Shown here: in pieces, positions 10,901-17,592 of the stretch
How the letters are laid out: every line of letters starts with the position of its first letter
Position numbering within the stretch: position 1 is the stretch's first letter
Assembly: GCF_003057875.1 (NCBI RefSeq)
Contig: NZ_PYXZ01000008.1
Coordinates: 62,001-126,000, forward strand
Source: Nocardioides currus
GTDB taxonomy: Bacteria > Actinomycetota > Actinomycetes > Propionibacteriales > Nocardioidaceae
Direction of reading: 5' to 3'
Length of the DNA stretch: 64,000 bases
The notes under the pieces: model-generated
The model's database searches: none
What the model saw: the letters and a program-made list of their open reading frames with translations, nothing else
Told to the model about the DNA's origin: nothing
Program-made: the position numbers and the translations under genes

Positions 10901-13900
10901 GCCCCCGGGCGCCAGCCGGACCATCACCCTCACCGGCGGCCTCCCGGCAGGCTTCACCGGCGCCGTCGACAACACCGCCACCGTCGCCTCGCCCACCGAC
11001 AACACTCCCGGCAACAACACCAGCACCACCAACGGCACCGCCGACCCGCAGGCCGACGTCTCCATCACCAAGACCGCCACCCCGATCGACCCGGTCCCCG
11101 GCCGCAACGCGTCCTGGACCGTCACGGTGACCAACGCCGGACCCTCGGTGGCGCGCGACGTCGTGGTCCGCGACGACGTCCTCGACGCCATCACCGACCT
11201 GAGCGCCACCGCACCGTGCACCATCGCGGCCGGCAACGACGTCACCTGCAACCTCGGCGACCTGCCCCCGGGCGCCAGCCGGACCATCACCCTCACCGGC
11301 GGCCTCCCGGCTGGCTTCACCGGCGCCGTCGACAACACCGCCACCGTCGCCTCCCCGACCGACGTCACCCCCGGCAACAACACCAGCACCACCAACGGCA
11401 CCGCCGACCCGCAGGCCGACGTCTCCATCACCAAGACCGCCACCCCGATCGACCCGGTGCCCGGCCGCAACGCGTCCTGGACCGTCACGGTGACCAACGC
11501 CGGACCCTCGGTGGCGCGCGACGTGGAGATGACCGACGACGTGCTCGACGACCTGACGGGCGTCACCGCGACGACCGGCACCACGCCCAACCCGTGCACC
11601 GTCGCGGCGGACAACGTCGTCACCTGCGACCTCGGCGACCTTGCGCCGGGGTCGAGCCGGACGATCACGATCACCGGTGCGGTGCCGGCTGACTTCACCG
11701 GAGCCGTCGACAACACCGCCACCGTCGACTCGCCCACCGACAACACTCCCGACGACAACGAGTCGACCACCAGCGGCACCGCCGACCCGCAGGCCGACGT
11801 CGCGATCACCAAGACCGCCACCCCGGTCAACCCGGTGCCCGGCCAGGACGCCAGCTGGACCATCACGGTGACCAACGCCGGCCCGTCGGTCGCGCGCCAG
11901 GTCGTCGTCACCGACGACGTCATCGACGCGATCACCGGCCTGACCGCCACCGCTCCGTGCACGATCGCGGCCGGCAACGAGGTGACCTGCGAGCTCGGCG
12001 ACCTCGATCCGGGCGACACCGTCACGCTCACGCTCACCGGCGGGCTCCCGGACGACTACACCGGCGCGGTCGACAACACCGCCGTGGTCACGTCACCCAC
12101 CGACGTCACCCCGGGCAACAACTCCGACACGACCAACGGCACCGCCAACGCGCGCGCCGACGTCTCCATCACCAAGACCGCCGACCCGCTCGACCCGGTC
12201 CCCGGCCAGGACGCCGCCTGGGAGCTGGTCGTGGCCAACGACGGCCCCTCGGTCGCCCGCCAGGTCGTCGTCACCGACGACGTCATCGACGCCCTCACCG
12301 GGGTCACCGCCACCACCGGCACCACGCCCGACCCCTGCACGGTCGCCGCCGGCAACGTCGTCACCTGCGAGCTCGGCTCCCTGGCGCCGGGTGACTCGGT
12401 GACGATCACCATCAGCGGCCGCCTTCCCGCCGGCTACACCGGCGCGATCGACAACACAGCCACCGTGGACTCACCGACCGACACCACGCCCGGCAACAAC
12501 GAGTCGTCGACCAACGGCACCGCCGACCCGCAGGCCGACGTGTCCATCACCAAGACCGCCGACCCGATCGACCCGGTCCCCGGCCAGGACGCCGCCTGGC
12601 GGGTGGTCGTGACCAACGACGGCCCCTCGGTCGCCCGCCAGGTCGTCGTCACCGACGACGTCATCGATGCGCTCACCGGCGTCACGGCCACCACCGGCAC
12701 CACGCCCAACCCGTGCACGGTCGCCGCGGGCAACGTCGTCACCTGCGAGCTCGGCGCGCTCGACCCGGGCGACTCCGTCACCGTCACCGTCACCGGCCGC
12801 CTTCCCGCGGGCTACACCGGCGACATCGACAACACAGCCACCGTGACCTCGCCGACCGACACGACGCCCGGCAACAACACGGCGACCACCAACGGCACCA
12901 CCTCACCGGGCGCGGACGTGTCCATCACCAAGACCGCCGACCCGATCGACCCGGTCCCCGGGAAGGCCGCGGGCTGGACGCTCACGGTGACCAACGCCGG
13001 CCCGTCCACGGCCCGCGACGTGGTCGTCACGGACGACGTCATCGACGCGCTCACCGGCGTCACCGCCACCACCGGCGCCACGCCCAACCCGTGCGCGGTC
13101 GCCGCCGGCAACGTCATCACCTGCGAGCTCGGCTCCCTGGCGCCGGGCGACACGGTGCGGGTCACGGTCGCCGGCGCCGTACCTCCCGGCTTCACCGGTG
13201 CCGTCTCCAACACCGCCACCGTGTCCTCACCGACCGACAGCACCCCCGGCAACAACACGGCCACCACCGACGGCACCGCCAAGCCGACCGCCGACGTGTC
13301 CATCACCAAGACGCTGGCGCCCGCGGAGCCGGTGGCCGGCGGACCGGTCACCTTCACGCTCACCGTCGCCAACGCCGGACCGTCGACGGCTCGCGACGTG
13401 GTCGTCGCCGACTCGTTGATCGCGGCCCTCGGCGACGTGAGCGCGACGATGACGGCCGGCGGTTCCTGCGCCGTCACCGGCCGCGACGTCTCGTGCCGGG
13501 TCGACACCCTGGCCCCGGGAGCGACGGAGACGATCACCGTGCGCGCCACCGTCGCGCCCGACTTCACCGGCGACGTCACCAACGTCGCGACCGTCACCTC
13601 CAGCACCCCCGACCCCGACCAGGCCAACAACAGCGCCAGCGTCACCGAGGCGCTCGGCTCGGGCAGCTGCGCCAACGCCCGCGGCGCACGCGTCACGGTC
13701 TGCCCCGAGCTCGAGATCACCAAGGTCGCCTCGGTCGCCAAGGCCGACCCGGGCGACAAGGTCGACTTCGAGATCACCGTCCGCAACCTCGGCCCGTCCG
13801 CGGCCAGGGACGTCACCGTCGTCGACGAGCTGCCCGACGAGCTCCGCCTGGTCGGGGCGCGGATCGAGGACGGTCAGGGCCGCGTGGCCACGAAGGGCTC

Positions 13901-14282
13901 GACCACGACCGCGACGATCGCCTCGCTGCCTCCAGGCGCCGCCACGACCATCACGGTCGTCACCCGGCTCGCCCCGGACGCCGACGGTGCGGTCCGCAAC
14001 GTCGCGACCGCCTCGACCGACCTCCCGGGCGGTCAGGTGGAGTCGGAGTCGGCGGGCGACGTCGTCCGGGTGACGCAGCCGGACCAGCAGGACGACGACG
14101 GGTCGGACGGACCCGACAAGCCCGCGCCCGGGCCGGGCACAGACGATGACGACGACGGGGTCCTGCCCGACACGGGGCTCGGCGCCGGCCTGCTCCCGCT
14201 CGGGGCGCTGAGCGCGCTGCTGGTCGCGGGCGGGCTGTTGCTGATCAGGCGCTCGACGCGGCGTCCAGCTCGGCGCGAGTGA
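1932..14282 (+). CDS. Giant cell-wall-anchored DUF11 repeat protein (LPDTG)
   Basis: A 4116-residue secreted protein. Residues 1-41 form a signal peptide ending around ADAA. Residues about 42-360 are a non-repeat N-terminal head with a Cys pair (TCGTATNC). Then come 29 DUF11-type (TIGR01451) beta-sandwich repeats of about 120 residues, the first near residue 360, the first classic ADVSITK start at 516 and the last at about 3927. By eye 27 of the 29 carry two cysteines in the pattern PC-x7/9-TC-xLGDL, which probably form an intradomain disulfide; the first and last lack them. The C-terminus has an acidic linker, LPDTG at 4078-4082, a membrane helix and an RRSTRRPARR tail, a textbook sortase signal. 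The product is expected to be a long stalk on the cell surface, possibly adhesive. Its last 38 bases overlap the convergent pyrE. A class E sortase gene lies one gene away. Confidence 0.93.
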   Translation: MAPHARPTSVMSVLRAAAALLMVVMGLALVVIVPASPADAAVIRPFTEVYSAQTNGSLQVTGNTVMTCGTATNCAQTQSGAVAGSNNNFTMSFLDVDSDATTTRSSSANLTIPTGARVLYAGLFWGAARTAGTGGTAATGTVGNIKFRAPGAAGYTTLSAGQVDNQTSATNDYSAYRDVTSIVQGAGAGTYWGADIAAATGADRYAGWSLVVAIEDPSAPLRDLSVFSGYATVTGTEVVDTSISGFLAPPSGAVGAKFGTVTYEGDQGITGDYFQVNSSRLADAQSPSANFFGSRVTVGGANLTNRNPASLNNLGIDAKVVDAPGVIPNGATSASLRFASTGDFYYPAALTTQIDLYAPTIQGTKTATNLSGNSPAKTGDVLEYAMTFSNTGDDAAINSVITDVVPPNTTYVPGSMRITAGGNQGAKTDAAGDDQAEYDAASRTVRVRVGQTATASAGGRLAPANTTTVTFQTRVDSAAAGTTLSNSALLSYRAETIGRDYTYRTADVLTPVADEADVSITKTAAPEPVTAGNQITYTLTARNAGPTAASGVSVVDTLPTGATYVSSNPSTGTCAVNGQTLTCDLGTVASGAAPTITVVVRVPPDSDATSLTNVARVSATTSDPNPANNTASVSTTVNRQADLSLTKSVSPANPVPGTDVTYTLVATNNGASRAATVALTDTLPSSLAVRTATTNRGTCTITGNQVSCTAAGLDPGQTMQVVVTAGVPSNATTAALTNNARVGSATPDPNAANNAASATVTPAAPRADLVVTKQAVTSPIVAGRPVQYLVTVTNNGPSDAAAVTLADPVPGSISAISATPTAGTCSVAAGTVTCALGALASGRSVQVTVGGQLAPGATGDLVNAATVSSPTTDPTPGNNTGTSTAPITTSADLAITKTATPRPVIDGAVATYEIVVTNNGPSVARAVSVVDPVPAALTYLGSTSSQGTCTASGTPTQVTCAVGDLPVGASATVTVQARTPGDGSGTGATNTATVSSPTPDPVAGNNSATYVLPTGAQADLVMSKTATPNPVVAGQQVTFRLTARNNGPSQATGVRITDAVSARVTGVAVSSPGADCSATAGNNVSCLLPTLASGADFVVVVTGTVAPGSPTGPLVNDASVTSQTPTDPSPDNNTATATTDVVSSADVSVTKTGPATADAGTNGTWTLQVRNAGPSTATGVVLTDAFPEGVTFVSSTSTPAGTSCTAADRTVTCPIGAIAPGGLVTVTVTGAIASGVPAGTALRDVGGVSSTTPDPTPGNNSAAFTTNATESSDVRIAKSVTPDTMTPGAESVYSLRVTNAGPSDARTVVVTDTLDASLAIREATFEGGTCQVTGQQVTCTRPVLPNGADALVRIRVLVAAGRTAPVSNTGSVTSASDTTPGNNSSTITTPVAPRSDLQIIKLASDAQIAAGEGVTFTLTVVNNGPSAASAVTVADTLPGGLVPATATTPTGSCTVAAQQVDCALGTLQPGAAVTITVVAGSPPAAATGPRTNTATVASSTTDPTPDNNSSSATVTINDRADVSVTKTASSDSVVPGRQVVWTIVFSNAGPSTARNVTVTDRVPDGVTVVSAIHGTVTPCDIAGQLVTCNLGDRLPGQRVVTITGTVASGFAGNTIANTARTDSTTPDPTPGNNSSTVTSPISRLSDLEMIKTISPANPVAGQRVTYTLSVYNNGPSDALNPQLIDQLPSGLTDVVINRPTLQGVPATAECELRPPTDPGTADNPTAPTVFCSGPVFRANLPARVIGSVEATIAPGFTGTLTNTGRVSSDTIDVAAANNESVVSTVIGASADVSITKSVSPANPVPGQPVTWTVTARNAGPSVARNVVVRDDVNDAITGLTATTGATPNPCSVATGNDVTCSLGDLAPGAVVTMTISGGVPPGFTGALDNTATVSSPTDTTPGNNSATATSTTAPAADVSITKSVSPTAPVPGQPVSWTLTVRNTGPSVARNVVVRDDVVDPITGLTATTGATPNPCTVAAGNDVTCSLGDVAPGAVVTVTITGGVPPGFTGALNNTATVASPTDTTPGNNTATTTSNADPRADVSIVKTATPANPVPGRQVTYTLVVTNNGPSVARNVTLDDDANDALTGLTATTGSTPNPCTVAAGNVVACSLGDLAPGASVTVTVAAGVPAGYTGILSNTATIASPTDVTPGNNSSTASGATNPDANVSITKGLSPAAPVPGRDVTYTVVVTNSGPSVARNVTVADDVADVLTGVTATTGATPDPCTVSAGNDVACSLGDLPASGPGSTVVVTITGRLPADFTGDLTNTATVASPTDSTPGNNSATVTGTAAPAADVSITKSLTPATPVPGQAVTYTVTVTNNGPSVARDVLVRDDVDDALTGLTATVPCAVAAGNDVTCDLDDLDVGETVTLTLTGTLPAGFTGALDNTATVASPTDNTPGNNSATANGTAQARADVSITKSLSPTSPVPGAGVTWTVVVANAGPSTARNVVVRDDVVDAITGLTATTGATPNPCTVDPGNDVTCTLGDLAPGGSRTITLSGGLPAGFTGDLVNTATVSSPTDTTPGNNSATATGTAAPNANVGITKTVSPSNPVPGTDVTWTVVVGNTGPSTARNVVVRDDVNDAITGLTATTGATPDPCAVAAANDVTCTLGDLAPGATVVITLAGGVPADFTGQLSNTATVSSPTDTTPGNNSATANPTTLPGADLSIVKTSAPTVPVPGRDISYTVTVTNAGPSVARDVVIADDVDDALTDVTASAPCVVAAGNEVTCEVGDLGVGGVSASVTITITGRVPADFTGRLDNTATVASPTDNNPGNNSSTVTATADPQADVSITKTAAPANPVPGRDQSWTLSVTNVGPSVARQVLVTDDVDDALTGLSATTGTTPDPCAVAAGNAVTCDLGDLGVGETVTVTISGRVPPGFTGALSNTAAVASPTDVTPGNNTSTTNGTADPQADVSITKTATPIDPVPGQDASWTLVVSNGGPSVARNVVVRDDVLDAITDLSATAPCTIAAGNDVTCNLGDLPPGASRTITLTGGLPAGFTGAVDNTATVASPTDNTPGNNTSTTNGTADPQADVSITKTATPIDPVPGRNASWTVTVTNAGPSVARDVVVRDDVLDAITDLSATAPCTIAAGNDVTCNLGDLPPGASRTITLTGGLPAGFTGAVDNTATVASPTDVTPGNNTSTTNGTADPQADVSITKTATPIDPVPGRNASWTVTVTNAGPSVARDVEMTDDVLDDLTGVTATTGTTPNPCTVAADNVVTCDLGDLAPGSSRTITITGAVPADFTGAVDNTATVDSPTDNTPDDNESTTSGTADPQADVAITKTATPVNPVPGQDASWTITVTNAGPSVARQVVVTDDVIDAITGLTATAPCTIAAGNEVTCELGDLDPGDTVTLTLTGGLPDDYTGAVDNTAVVTSPTDVTPGNNSDTTNGTANARADVSITKTADPLDPVPGQDAAWELVVANDGPSVARQVVVTDDVIDALTGVTATTGTTPDPCTVAAGNVVTCELGSLAPGDSVTITISGRLPAGYTGAIDNTATVDSPTDTTPGNNESSTNGTADPQADVSITKTADPIDPVPGQDAAWRVVVTNDGPSVARQVVVTDDVIDALTGVTATTGTTPNPCTVAAGNVVTCELGALDPGDSVTVTVTGRLPAGYTGDIDNTATVTSPTDTTPGNNTATTNGTTSPGADVSITKTADPIDPVPGKAAGWTLTVTNAGPSTARDVVVTDDVIDALTGVTATTGATPNPCAVAAGNVITCELGSLAPGDTVRVTVAGAVPPGFTGAVSNTATVSSPTDSTPGNNTATTDGTAKPTADVSITKTLAPAEPVAGGPVTFTLTVANAGPSTARDVVVADSLIAALGDVSATMTAGGSCAVTGRDVSCRVDTLAPGATETITVRATVAPDFTGDVTNVATVTSSTPDPDQANNSASVTEALGSGSCANARGARVTVCPELEITKVASVAKADPGDKVDFEITVRNLGPSAARDVTVVDELPDELRLVGARIEDGQGRVATKGSTTTATIASLPPGAATTITVVTRLAPDADGAVRNVATASTDLPGGQVESESAGDVVRVTQPDQQDDDGSDGPDKPAPGPGTDDDDDGVLPDTGLGAGLLPLGALSALLVAGGLLLIRRSTRRPARRE
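10689..11777 (+). repeat. Three tandem, near-identical 363-bp DUF11 units
   Basis: Units begin at 10689, 11052 and 11415, each exactly 363 bp (121 codons) apart. Units one and two agree almost base for base except in a short patch after the PVPG motif and a few single changes. Unit three matches at its start (to about 11525), then diverges. This is much higher DNA identity than among the N-terminal repeats and indicates recent duplication or gene conversion within the giant gene. Confidence 0.85.
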
Positions 14283-14775
14283 GGACGGAGCGGATCTCGA
14301 GTCCGACGTCGGCGAGCGGGTTCTCGCCGGCGGGCGAGCGGTCGATCGCGCAGACCACGACCTCGACGATCGCGCCGGCCTCGCGCAGGGCGTTGGTCGC
14401 GTCGCGGACGGCGCCGCCGGTGGTGATGACGTCCTCGATGATCGTCACCCGCCGACCGGCCACGTCCGGCCCCTCGGCGAGCTTGCAGGTGCCGTACTCC
14501 TTGGCCTTCTTGCGCACGAACAGCGCCGAGGTGCCGGTCTTGGCGCTGACCATGGTGGCGATCGGGATGCCGCCCATCTCGAGGCCGCCCAGCAGCTCGG
14601 TGTCCTGCGGGAGGAGGTCGAGCATCTGCGTCGCGACGCGGTCGAGGAGCGCCGGGTCGGCCTCGAAGAGGTACTTGTCGAAGTAGGTGTCGGCGACCTG
14701 GCCCGACCGGAGGGTGAACTCCCCCGTCAGTCGGCAGAGCGCGTCGATGTCAGCGGCGAGGGCGGTGTCGGCCAT
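14245..14775 (-). CDS. pyrE: Orotate phosphoribosyltransferase
   Basis: A 176-residue protein that makes orotidine 5'-monophosphate from orotate and PRPP in de novo pyrimidine synthesis, in the cytosol as a dimer. The PRPP-binding loop VTIIEDVITTGGA sits near residues 108-120, and the catalytic flexible loop with lysines (RKKAKEYGT) near 88-97. The length is normal for an actinobacterial PyrE. Its 3' end overlaps the end of the giant DUF11 gene by 38 bp. Its ATG lies seven bases after a TAGGCT hexamer that also contains the sortase stop codon, so it may be transcribed on its own without a leader. No other de novo pyrimidine genes are nearby; the pyrimidine breakdown operon at 42.6-52.5 kb is far away. 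Confidence 0.95.
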   Translation of the reverse strand: MADTALAADIDALCRLTGEFTLRSGQVADTYFDKYLFEADPALLDRVATQMLDLLPQDTELLGGLEMGGIPIATMVSAKTGTSALFVRKKAKEYGTCKLAEGPDVAGRRVTIIEDVITTGGAVRDATNALREAGAIVEVVVCAIDRSPAGENPLADVGLEIRSVLTRAELDAASSA

Positions 14776-14782
14776 GCGCGCG

Positions 14783-14788
14783 AGCCTA
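14783..14788 (-). promoter_or_regulatory. -10 element of leaderless promoter for pyrE
   Basis: TAGGCT on the minus strand, seven bases before the pyrE ATG. It overlaps the TAG stop of the upstream sortase gene (14786-14788). There is no Shine-Dalgarno sequence. Confidence 0.45.
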
Positions 14789-15421
14789 GCGGGGCTCCGT
14801 CTCGACCAGGTGGCCGAAGGCCACCAGCCGGTCGTCGGTGTGGAACAGCTCCGAGCAGGTGGTGAGGGTGATCAGCCGCTGCCCGTCCGCCTGGCTCGGC
14901 TGCACGCCTCCGTCGGGGTTGCGGGGCAGGGCCGCGAGCACCCATCCGGCCGTGAAGGGCACCTCGAGCGCGTCCCCTGCGGTGTCCAGGACATAGGTGT
15001 ACGTCGCCCGCGCGGTCTCCACCACCACCTCGTCGCCGACGTCGAGCCCGGGCATGTCGCGCAACGGCTCTCCGTGGGTGATGCGGTGGGCCGCGAGGGC
15101 GAAGTTGCCCCGCGCCCCCGGCCGGGCGGAGTCGGCGAACCGCCCGAAGCCGGCCGCGAGCGCCTCGTCGGACGTGCCCTCCAGCAGCGGCACGGCGTAG
15201 TCCTGGCCGAACGCCGGGATCCGGACCACGGCCGACACGTCGCCGTACTCGCTCTCGATCGTGGGGGCCGCTCCGGGCTCGGTCCAGACCCGGGTCGCGT
15301 CCTCGACGAGCGCGGTGTGTCGCCGCTCCGACTGCCAGTTGGTGCCCCAGACCTGCCAGGCGACCCAGCCGCCGAGCACGAGCCCGGCCACCACCATGAG
15401 CGCCCCGAGCCGCCTGACCAT
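14786..15421 (-). CDS. Class E sortase
   Basis: A 211-residue membrane-anchored transpeptidase. Residues about 5-25 are an N-terminal signal-anchor helix. The sortase core carries the catalytic histidine in ALAAHRITHGEP, the cysteine in ITLTTCSELFHTDD, and the arginine shortly after in DDRLVAFG. These positions and the HRITHGEPLRDMPGLDVGD block fit class E sortases, the housekeeping type of high-GC actinobacteria. It would cleave a C-terminal sorting signal and link the protein to peptidoglycan. The obvious local substrate is the LPDTG giant protein one gene away. Class E enzymes studied in Streptomyces prefer LAXTG, so the pairing is not certain. Confidence 0.88.
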   Translation of the reverse strand: MVRRLGALMVVAGLVLGGWVAWQVWGTNWQSERRHTALVEDATRVWTEPGAAPTIESEYGDVSAVVRIPAFGQDYAVPLLEGTSDEALAAGFGRFADSARPGARGNFALAAHRITHGEPLRDMPGLDVGDEVVVETARATYTYVLDTAGDALEVPFTAGWVLAALPRNPDGGVQPSQADGQRLITLTTCSELFHTDDRLVAFGHLVETEPR

Positions 15422-15437
15422 GGCTGGAGTCTCGCAC

Positions 15438-15443
15438 TAGGGT
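15438..15443 (+). promoter_or_regulatory. -10 element of leaderless promoter for the aminotransferase
   Basis: TAGGGT, seven bases before the ATG at 15451. A GTG at 15445 is only one base away from the hexamer and is a less likely start. Confidence 0.45.
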
Positions 15444-15450
15444 CGTGGCC

Positions 15451-16608
15451 ATGCTCGCCCGCCGCCTGGCCCAGGTCCCGCCCACGATCTTCTCGGAGAT
15501 GTCGGCCCTCGCCGTGCGGACCGGCGCGATCAACCTCGGGCAGGGCTTCCCCGACGCCGACGGCCCGCCGTCGGTGATCGCGTCGGCGGTCGCGGCGCTC
15601 GAGCACGGGGCCAACCAGTACGCGCCCGGGCTCGGGGTGCCGGCGCTGCGGCAGGCGATCGCACGACACCAGCAGCGTCACTACGGGATCGAGCTCGACC
15701 CCGACCGCGAGGTCGTGGTCACGACCGGGTGCACCGAGGGGATCGCGGCCGCCCTGCTCGGCCTCGTCGACCCGGGCGACGAGGTGGTGGTGCTGGAGCC
15801 CTACTACGACTCCTACCTCGCGATGATCGAGATGTGCGGCGGCGTACGCCGACCCGTGACGCTGCGCGCCCCCGACTTCCGCCTCGACGTCGACGCGCTG
15901 CGTGCGGCCGTGTCCCCGAAGACCCGGCTCATCCTGCTCAACACCCCGCACAACCCGACCGGGACGGTGCTCACCCGCGACGAGCTGCAGGCGGTCGCCG
16001 ACCTCGCCGTCGAGCGCGACCTGGTCGTGGTCACCGACGAGGTCTACGAGCACCTCGTCTTCGACGACCACGTGCACGTCCCCCTCGCCACGCTGCCGGG
16101 CATGTGGGAGCGCACCCTGACGCTGTCGAGCGCCGGCAAGAGCTACTCGTTCACCGGCTGGAAGGTCGGCTGGGCCACCGGACCGCACGCCCTCGTGAGT
16201 GCCGTGCTGGCCGCCAAGCAGTGGCTGACCTTCACGTCCGGCTCACCGCTGCAGCCGGCGGTCGCGCACGCGCTCGACCACGAGCCCGACTTCCCGCGCG
16301 AGCTGGCGCGGTCGCTGCAGTCCCGGCGCGACCTGCTCGTCGCCGGCCTGGCGACGGCGGGCCTGACCGCGTGGGCGTCCGAGGGGACCTACTTCGCCAG
16401 CACCGACATCAGCCACCTGGGCTGGGACGACGGGATGTCCTTCTGCCTGGCGCTGCCCGAGGTCGCCGGGGTCGTCGCCATCCCCCACCAGCCGTTCTAC
16501 GACGACGAGGACGCCGGTCGACACCTGGTCCGCTGGGCGTTCTGCAAGGAGCCGGAGGTCATCGCGGCCGGCGTCGAGCGACTCGCGGCGGCCGACCTCA
16601 GCCGTTGA
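15451..16608 (+). CDS. PLP-dependent class I/II aminotransferase
   Basis: A 385-residue fold-type I aminotransferase. It shows the TGCTEGIAA phosphate-binding turn near residue 90, the NTPHNPTG motif, the DEVYEHLVF aspartate/tyrosine block, and the PLP lysine in SSAGKSYSFTGWKVGW; an arginine near the C-terminus (LVRWAFCK) should bind the substrate carboxylate. It is closest in style to the YbdL/kynurenine aminotransferase and actinobacterial DapC (N-succinyldiaminopimelate aminotransferase) group. The exact substrate cannot be settled from motifs. The ATG is chosen over an in-frame GTG six bases upstream because of the promoter spacing. It ends two bases before a convergent membrane protein gene. 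Confidence 0.88.
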   Translation: MLARRLAQVPPTIFSEMSALAVRTGAINLGQGFPDADGPPSVIASAVAALEHGANQYAPGLGVPALRQAIARHQQRHYGIELDPDREVVVTTGCTEGIAAALLGLVDPGDEVVVLEPYYDSYLAMIEMCGGVRRPVTLRAPDFRLDVDALRAAVSPKTRLILLNTPHNPTGTVLTRDELQAVADLAVERDLVVVTDEVYEHLVFDDHVHVPLATLPGMWERTLTLSSAGKSYSFTGWKVGWATGPHALVSAVLAAKQWLTFTSGSPLQPAVAHALDHEPDFPRELARSLQSRRDLLVAGLATAGLTAWASEGTYFASTDISHLGWDDGMSFCLALPEVAGVVAIPHQPFYDDEDAGRHLVRWAFCKEPEVIAAGVERLAAADLSR

Positions 16609-16610
16609 GC

Positions 16611-17549
16611 TCAGCCGTTCAGCCAGGCCCTCGTCTCGGGCCGCCGCAGCGAGCTCGTGGTGATGAGGGCCGCGACCGCCGGGACCAGCGCGACCGGCGA
16701 GGCGAACGTCGCGACGAGGCAGAGCACCGCGCACGCGACGGCCGAGACCAGCAGCACGCGCGCGGCCCAGGATCGGCGACCGGCCATCAGCACCGCGAGG
16801 ACGACGGCCGCGCCCGACCACACCAGCGCGATCGCGCCGGAGACGTAGGACGTGGTGAGGAGCAGTGACTCGCTGATGCCCTGGTCCTCGAGGTCGGGGT
16901 TCTGCTTGCGCAGCTCCTCGAGGACGACGTCGGGCTGCGCGGCGAGGAACACCAGGCTGACGAGCGTCATCGCGAAGACGACACCCGCGACCACGACGGT
17001 GGCGATGAGCGCGACCCGCACGGGCTGCGGCGCCGTCGGCCGGGCGGCCGTGGTCGGGAGGCCACGCGCGACCGGCTGCGCGGGCAGCCCGGCGGGCAGG
17101 GGCTTCACCGGTTCCGGCAGTGGCGTGCCGGCGAACCACTCGCGTGACGGGGACAGCCACAGCATCGCGGTCGCCACGGCCAGCAGCGAGGACATGAAGC
17201 CGCCGGCCACCAGCCCGGTGACGAAGATCGGCACGGCCAGGACCGACAGCACCACACGGGCCTGACGGCTGCCCTGGAGCACGCGCCAGCCGAGCGCGAC
17301 GGCGGCCACCGAGCAGAGCGCGGCGACGGTCGCGATGCCCTGGAGGGTCTGGATCATCGACTCGACCGACAGGCCCAGGTCACGACCCGGCGCGTCGGCG
17401 AGGAACCCCTCGATCGCCTCGCGCGTCTCGATCGAGCGCAGGCGCGAGACGGCGTCCCACACGGAGAGCACGACGAAGACGCCGGCGAGCATCACCATCG
17501 CCCCGGCCATGGTCGTCTGGCGGGGGCGGGCCACGCTCGGGGTGCTCAC
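16611..17549 (-). CDS. Hypothetical membrane protein with about seven helices
   Basis: A 312-residue protein of unknown function. Hydrophobic segments lie near residues 15-35, 70-90, 98-115 and 118-135, then a proline/alanine-rich cytoplasmic-type linker (residues about 145-185), then further helices near 190-215, 245-265 and 270-300. No catalytic motif is visible. The start is the GTG at 17549, which has GGAA at a suitable distance; the frame stays open further upstream but that stretch has poor codon use. The family is not recognised. It stands alone between a convergent aminotransferase and the end of the SOS unit. Confidence 0.7.
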   Translation of the reverse strand: MSTPSVARPRQTTMAGAMVMLAGVFVVLSVWDAVSRLRSIETREAIEGFLADAPGRDLGLSVESMIQTLQGIATVAALCSVAAVALGWRVLQGSRQARVVLSVLAVPIFVTGLVAGGFMSSLLAVATAMLWLSPSREWFAGTPLPEPVKPLPAGLPAQPVARGLPTTAARPTAPQPVRVALIATVVVAGVVFAMTLVSLVFLAAQPDVVLEELRKQNPDLEDQGISESLLLTTSYVSGAIALVWSGAAVVLAVLMAGRRSWAARVLLVSAVACAVLCLVATFASPVALVPAVAALITTSSLRRPETRAWLNG

Positions 17550-17592
17550 GCGCTCATTCCACCATCGAGGTGGTTGGGCGTGCCTCCCCGCG

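Noticed and set aside
10689..11777. Direct repeats considered as a CRISPR-like array
   Set aside because: Units are 363 bp, in frame and protein-coding, without short repeats and unique spacers.
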